Assembly (NCBI GenBank): GCA_041609715.1
Contig: JBFIQI010000103.1
Coordinates: forward strand, 1 to 8,170
DNA from: JABDLF01 sp041609715
Lineage (GTDB): Bacteria > Pseudomonadota > Gammaproteobacteria > Steroidobacterales > JABDLF01
Direction of reading: 5' to 3'
DNA: 8,170 nt
Shown here: positions 6,422 through 8,170 of the stretch, one piece after another
Numbering within the stretch: the first letter of the stretch is position 1
How the letters are laid out: each line of letters begins with the position of its first letter
Position numbers and translations under genes: made by a program
Notes under the pieces: model-generated
Seen by the model: only the letters and a program-made list of their open reading frames with translations
Databases searched by the model: none
Told to the model about the DNA's origin: nothing

Positions 6422-8170
6422 CTAGTTGACACCTGGATTGTGGTATTTGGATGTCTCGAACTCCGAACCCGTACCGTGGCAGACTGCGCAGGCTTCCTGG
6501 CCATTGGGCAGGCCCGTGCCCATCGATCCGTCAAGCGCACCGCACTCGGCGCCGATGATGTTGCACTTGAGATCACCCACCTGGCCACCCTGGGTCACGA
6601 AGTGGCCCCTGGCTGCCGTGCTCGTGTGGCAGATGCCGCAGGTCGCCGCTGTCGGCGTGCTGGCGGTATCGTCCGTCCAGACAGTCTCCACGAGACCGCC
6701 ACCCGTGCTCACTGCCCGCGCCACGTCCCGCGCCACGTTATAGGCACCGGGCTTGTGGCAGGTCTCGCAGTTGGCGATGTTTTGCGGATAAGTGACTTCT
6801 GCAAACGCACCGCCTGCAAAAGTCGTGCTGGCAGAGTGGATGGAATGCACCAGCCTGCCAAATCCAAACCCTTCGTCACCTTCCGCCAGATCGGCGTTAT
6901 GGCAGACCGTGCATATCTCCACGTTGCCATTGCGATTGGCGCCGTGGAACTGGATCTGCTTGTGACAGGCGTTGCACTTGTCGGGCTCCACCGCGAACTC
7001 GCGTGCGTCTCCTGTGTAAAACACCGCGCTGGTGGCGGCTGCGCGCTGGGTAGTCGTGAGCCCATCGGCATCCACCAGGCCCGGTGCAGCGGGATGCCCG
7101 CCCATGCCGATCATCGCACTGCCGGTGAAGTTGGTGGGCAGCGAGGTGAAATAGGTCACCGTATAGCTGCCGTCCGCATTCGCCCAGGTGGGGTTGGCGG
7201 TGATGTCACGCTGCAGGGCGTTGAGATACATGCGGTGCGGATGGCCCGGACCGTAGTACTCAAGACCCCGGTCCCTGTCGCGGAATCCGCCTGTCGCACC
7301 AAGCTCATCACCGTTATAGTCTTCGATGCCCGGCCAGGCCACGTACAGGTTGAGCGAGGCCGCGCCGTCGGTGAATTCCGGATCGTTGAGGATGTCATAT
7401 GGGGTGCCCGCGGCATCCGTGACCCGGAAGGTGATTACCGGGGTCTCGCCCGGGCCCGTATTGGTGGCGCCCAGGATCTCGAACACGAAATCCTGACCCG
7501 CAAACTCGCGGAAGCGCTGGTCGCCATTGATGCGGCTGTGGATCGAGAGCGGATCACCCGCCGTGGAAATCGCACCAAGGTGGCAACCACCACACAGGCC
7601 ATCGTTAGCAATACCGGCCGGCACGTCCGCACCTGCGGCGCCGTGATCGAAGCGGTACTGGGCCTGACCGGTCACGGGATCAAAGTTCTGCGCAACCAGG
7701 CCATTAGCATGGCAACCACCACAGGTCTTCGCGGTTGCGCCTGCATTCCAGTTATCGCCATCGGGATGCGTTTCTGAGGCCGTGTGGCAGGTCTCGCAGT
7801 AAGTCTGCGATTGCGGGAAATGAACTTCGCTGAAATCAAAAGTGCCGAAGGACCTGTAGATTACATACGGCACGGCACGGTCATGCCCCATGTGGATGGA
7901 GTGCGCCATATAGGCCATATCCAGCGACTCACCGGAGTCCGGGTCGACCATGCCTGGATTGTGGCAGGTCACGCAATACTCCACCGACTTGCGCTGGCCA
8001 CCATGCTCCGCGAACTCGAAGTGGCAGGTCTGGCAGTTGTTGGTGTCTGCAATATTCTTGGTAACACCTGTGCCAGCGCCGCCGTCGGGAACAAAATCAT
8101 AGACCGGGTTAAACGGCGCCATAGCCCTCCTGGCCCCGGAGTCACGGCTCAGGCGGATTTCCATGCCGAC
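6422..8170 (-). CDS. Decaheme c-type cytochrome, OmcA/MtrC type (5' end cut by window)
   Basis: About 582 residues are visible; the frame stays open to the window edge, so the N-terminus (signal and first domain) is missing. Counting from the Met at 8164, ten CXXCH heme sites are present, with the first Cys at 44, 64, 123, 148, 191, 397, 418, 466, 509 and 559. They form two pentaheme clusters separated by a heme-free, strand-rich segment (about 215-395). This is the domain II-III-IV layout of MtrC/MtrF/OmcA, outer-membrane surface cytochromes that pass electrons to metals, flavins or other extracellular acceptors. The missing part should hold domain I and the export or lipidation signal. The two clusters resemble each other: HSIH at 88-91 and 440-443, and FSEVHFPQ...CETCH versus FAEVTYPQ...CETCH. 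The heme-free domain has no Cys, so the CX8C disulfide motif known from Shewanella is absent; an extra Cys pair (534, 541) lies in the second cluster. The porin and periplasmic partners (MtrB/MtrA) are not in view. Confidence 0.9.
   Translation of the reverse strand, partial: VGMEIRLSRDSGARRAMAPFNPVYDFVPDGGAGTGVTKNIADTNNCQTCHFEFAEHGGQRKSVEYCVTCHNPGMVDPDSGESLDMAYMAHSIHMGHDRAVPYVIYRSFGTFDFSEVHFPQSQTYCETCHTASETHPDGDNWNAGATAKTCGGCHANGLVAQNFDPVTGQAQYRFDHGAAGADVPAGIANDGLCGGCHLGAISTAGDPLSIHSRINGDQRFREFAGQDFVFEILGATNTGPGETPVITFRVTDAAGTPYDILNDPEFTDGAASLNLYVAWPGIEDYNGDELGATGGFRDRDRGLEYYGPGHPHRMYLNALQRDITANPTWANADGSYTVTYFTSLPTNFTGSAMIGMGGHPAAPGLVDADGLTTTQRAAATSAVFYTGDAREFAVEPDKCNACHKQIQFHGANRNGNVEICTVCHNADLAEGDEGFGFGRLVHSIHSASTTFAGGAFAEVTYPQNIANCETCHKPGAYNVARDVARAVSTGGGLVETVWTDDTASTPTAATCGICHTSTAARGHFVTQGGQVGDLKCNIIGAECGALDGSMGTGLPNGQEACAVCHGTGSEFETSKYHNPGVN

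Noticed and set aside
6187..6588. 133-codon minus-strand frame covering the tandem hairpins
   Set aside because: It runs through two hairpins and overlaps the cytochrome 3' end in another frame; no ribosome binding site or family motif.
6392..7777. 461-codon open frame on the plus strand opposite the cytochrome
   Set aside because: It is the antisense shadow of the ten-heme gene, has no recognisable domain, and starts inside the terminator region of the real gene.

Overview
This 8.2 kb window reads almost entirely from the minus strand. It holds six protein-coding genes; the first and last are cut by the window edges. GC content is moderately high, and the family types are a decaheme OmcA/MtrC-type surface cytochrome, an exported isoaspartate methyltransferase, PurU, and a polytopic spermidine-synthase-like protein. 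Together they suggest a Gammaproteobacterium, possibly of sediment or marine origin. That placement is inference; no rRNA or other taxonomic marker is present.

In the direction of transcription (from high to low coordinates) the layout is as follows. (1) 8170-6422: C-terminal part of a decaheme c-type cytochrome of the OmcA/MtrC type, ending in two hairpins, one of them a clear intrinsic terminator. (2) 6421-6081: a 341-bp intergenic stretch with these terminators and a weak candidate promoter. (3) 6080-5001: an outer-membrane-type lipoprotein built from two copies of a domain I do not recognise, ended by its own terminator at 4898-4919. (4) 4765-3770: a zinc-dependent alcohol dehydrogenase, apparently using a GTG start behind a strong ribosome binding site. 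(5) 3607-1: a tight cluster of pcm (with signal peptide), a large membrane protein with a degenerate spermidine-synthase-like domain, and purU, with junctions of only a few bases.

The cytochrome would place ten hemes at the cell surface for electron transfer to extracellular acceptors or partners. The lipoprotein downstream is also predicted to be envelope-anchored, but terminators and a candidate promoter separate the two genes, so a shared role is only a guess. The pcm-membrane protein-purU cluster looks translationally coupled and is probably one transcript.

I see no CRISPR array, tRNA, rRNA, insertion sequence or phage gene. The least described elements are the duplicated-domain lipoprotein and the membrane protein whose spermidine-synthase-like active site has lost its expected acidic residues.
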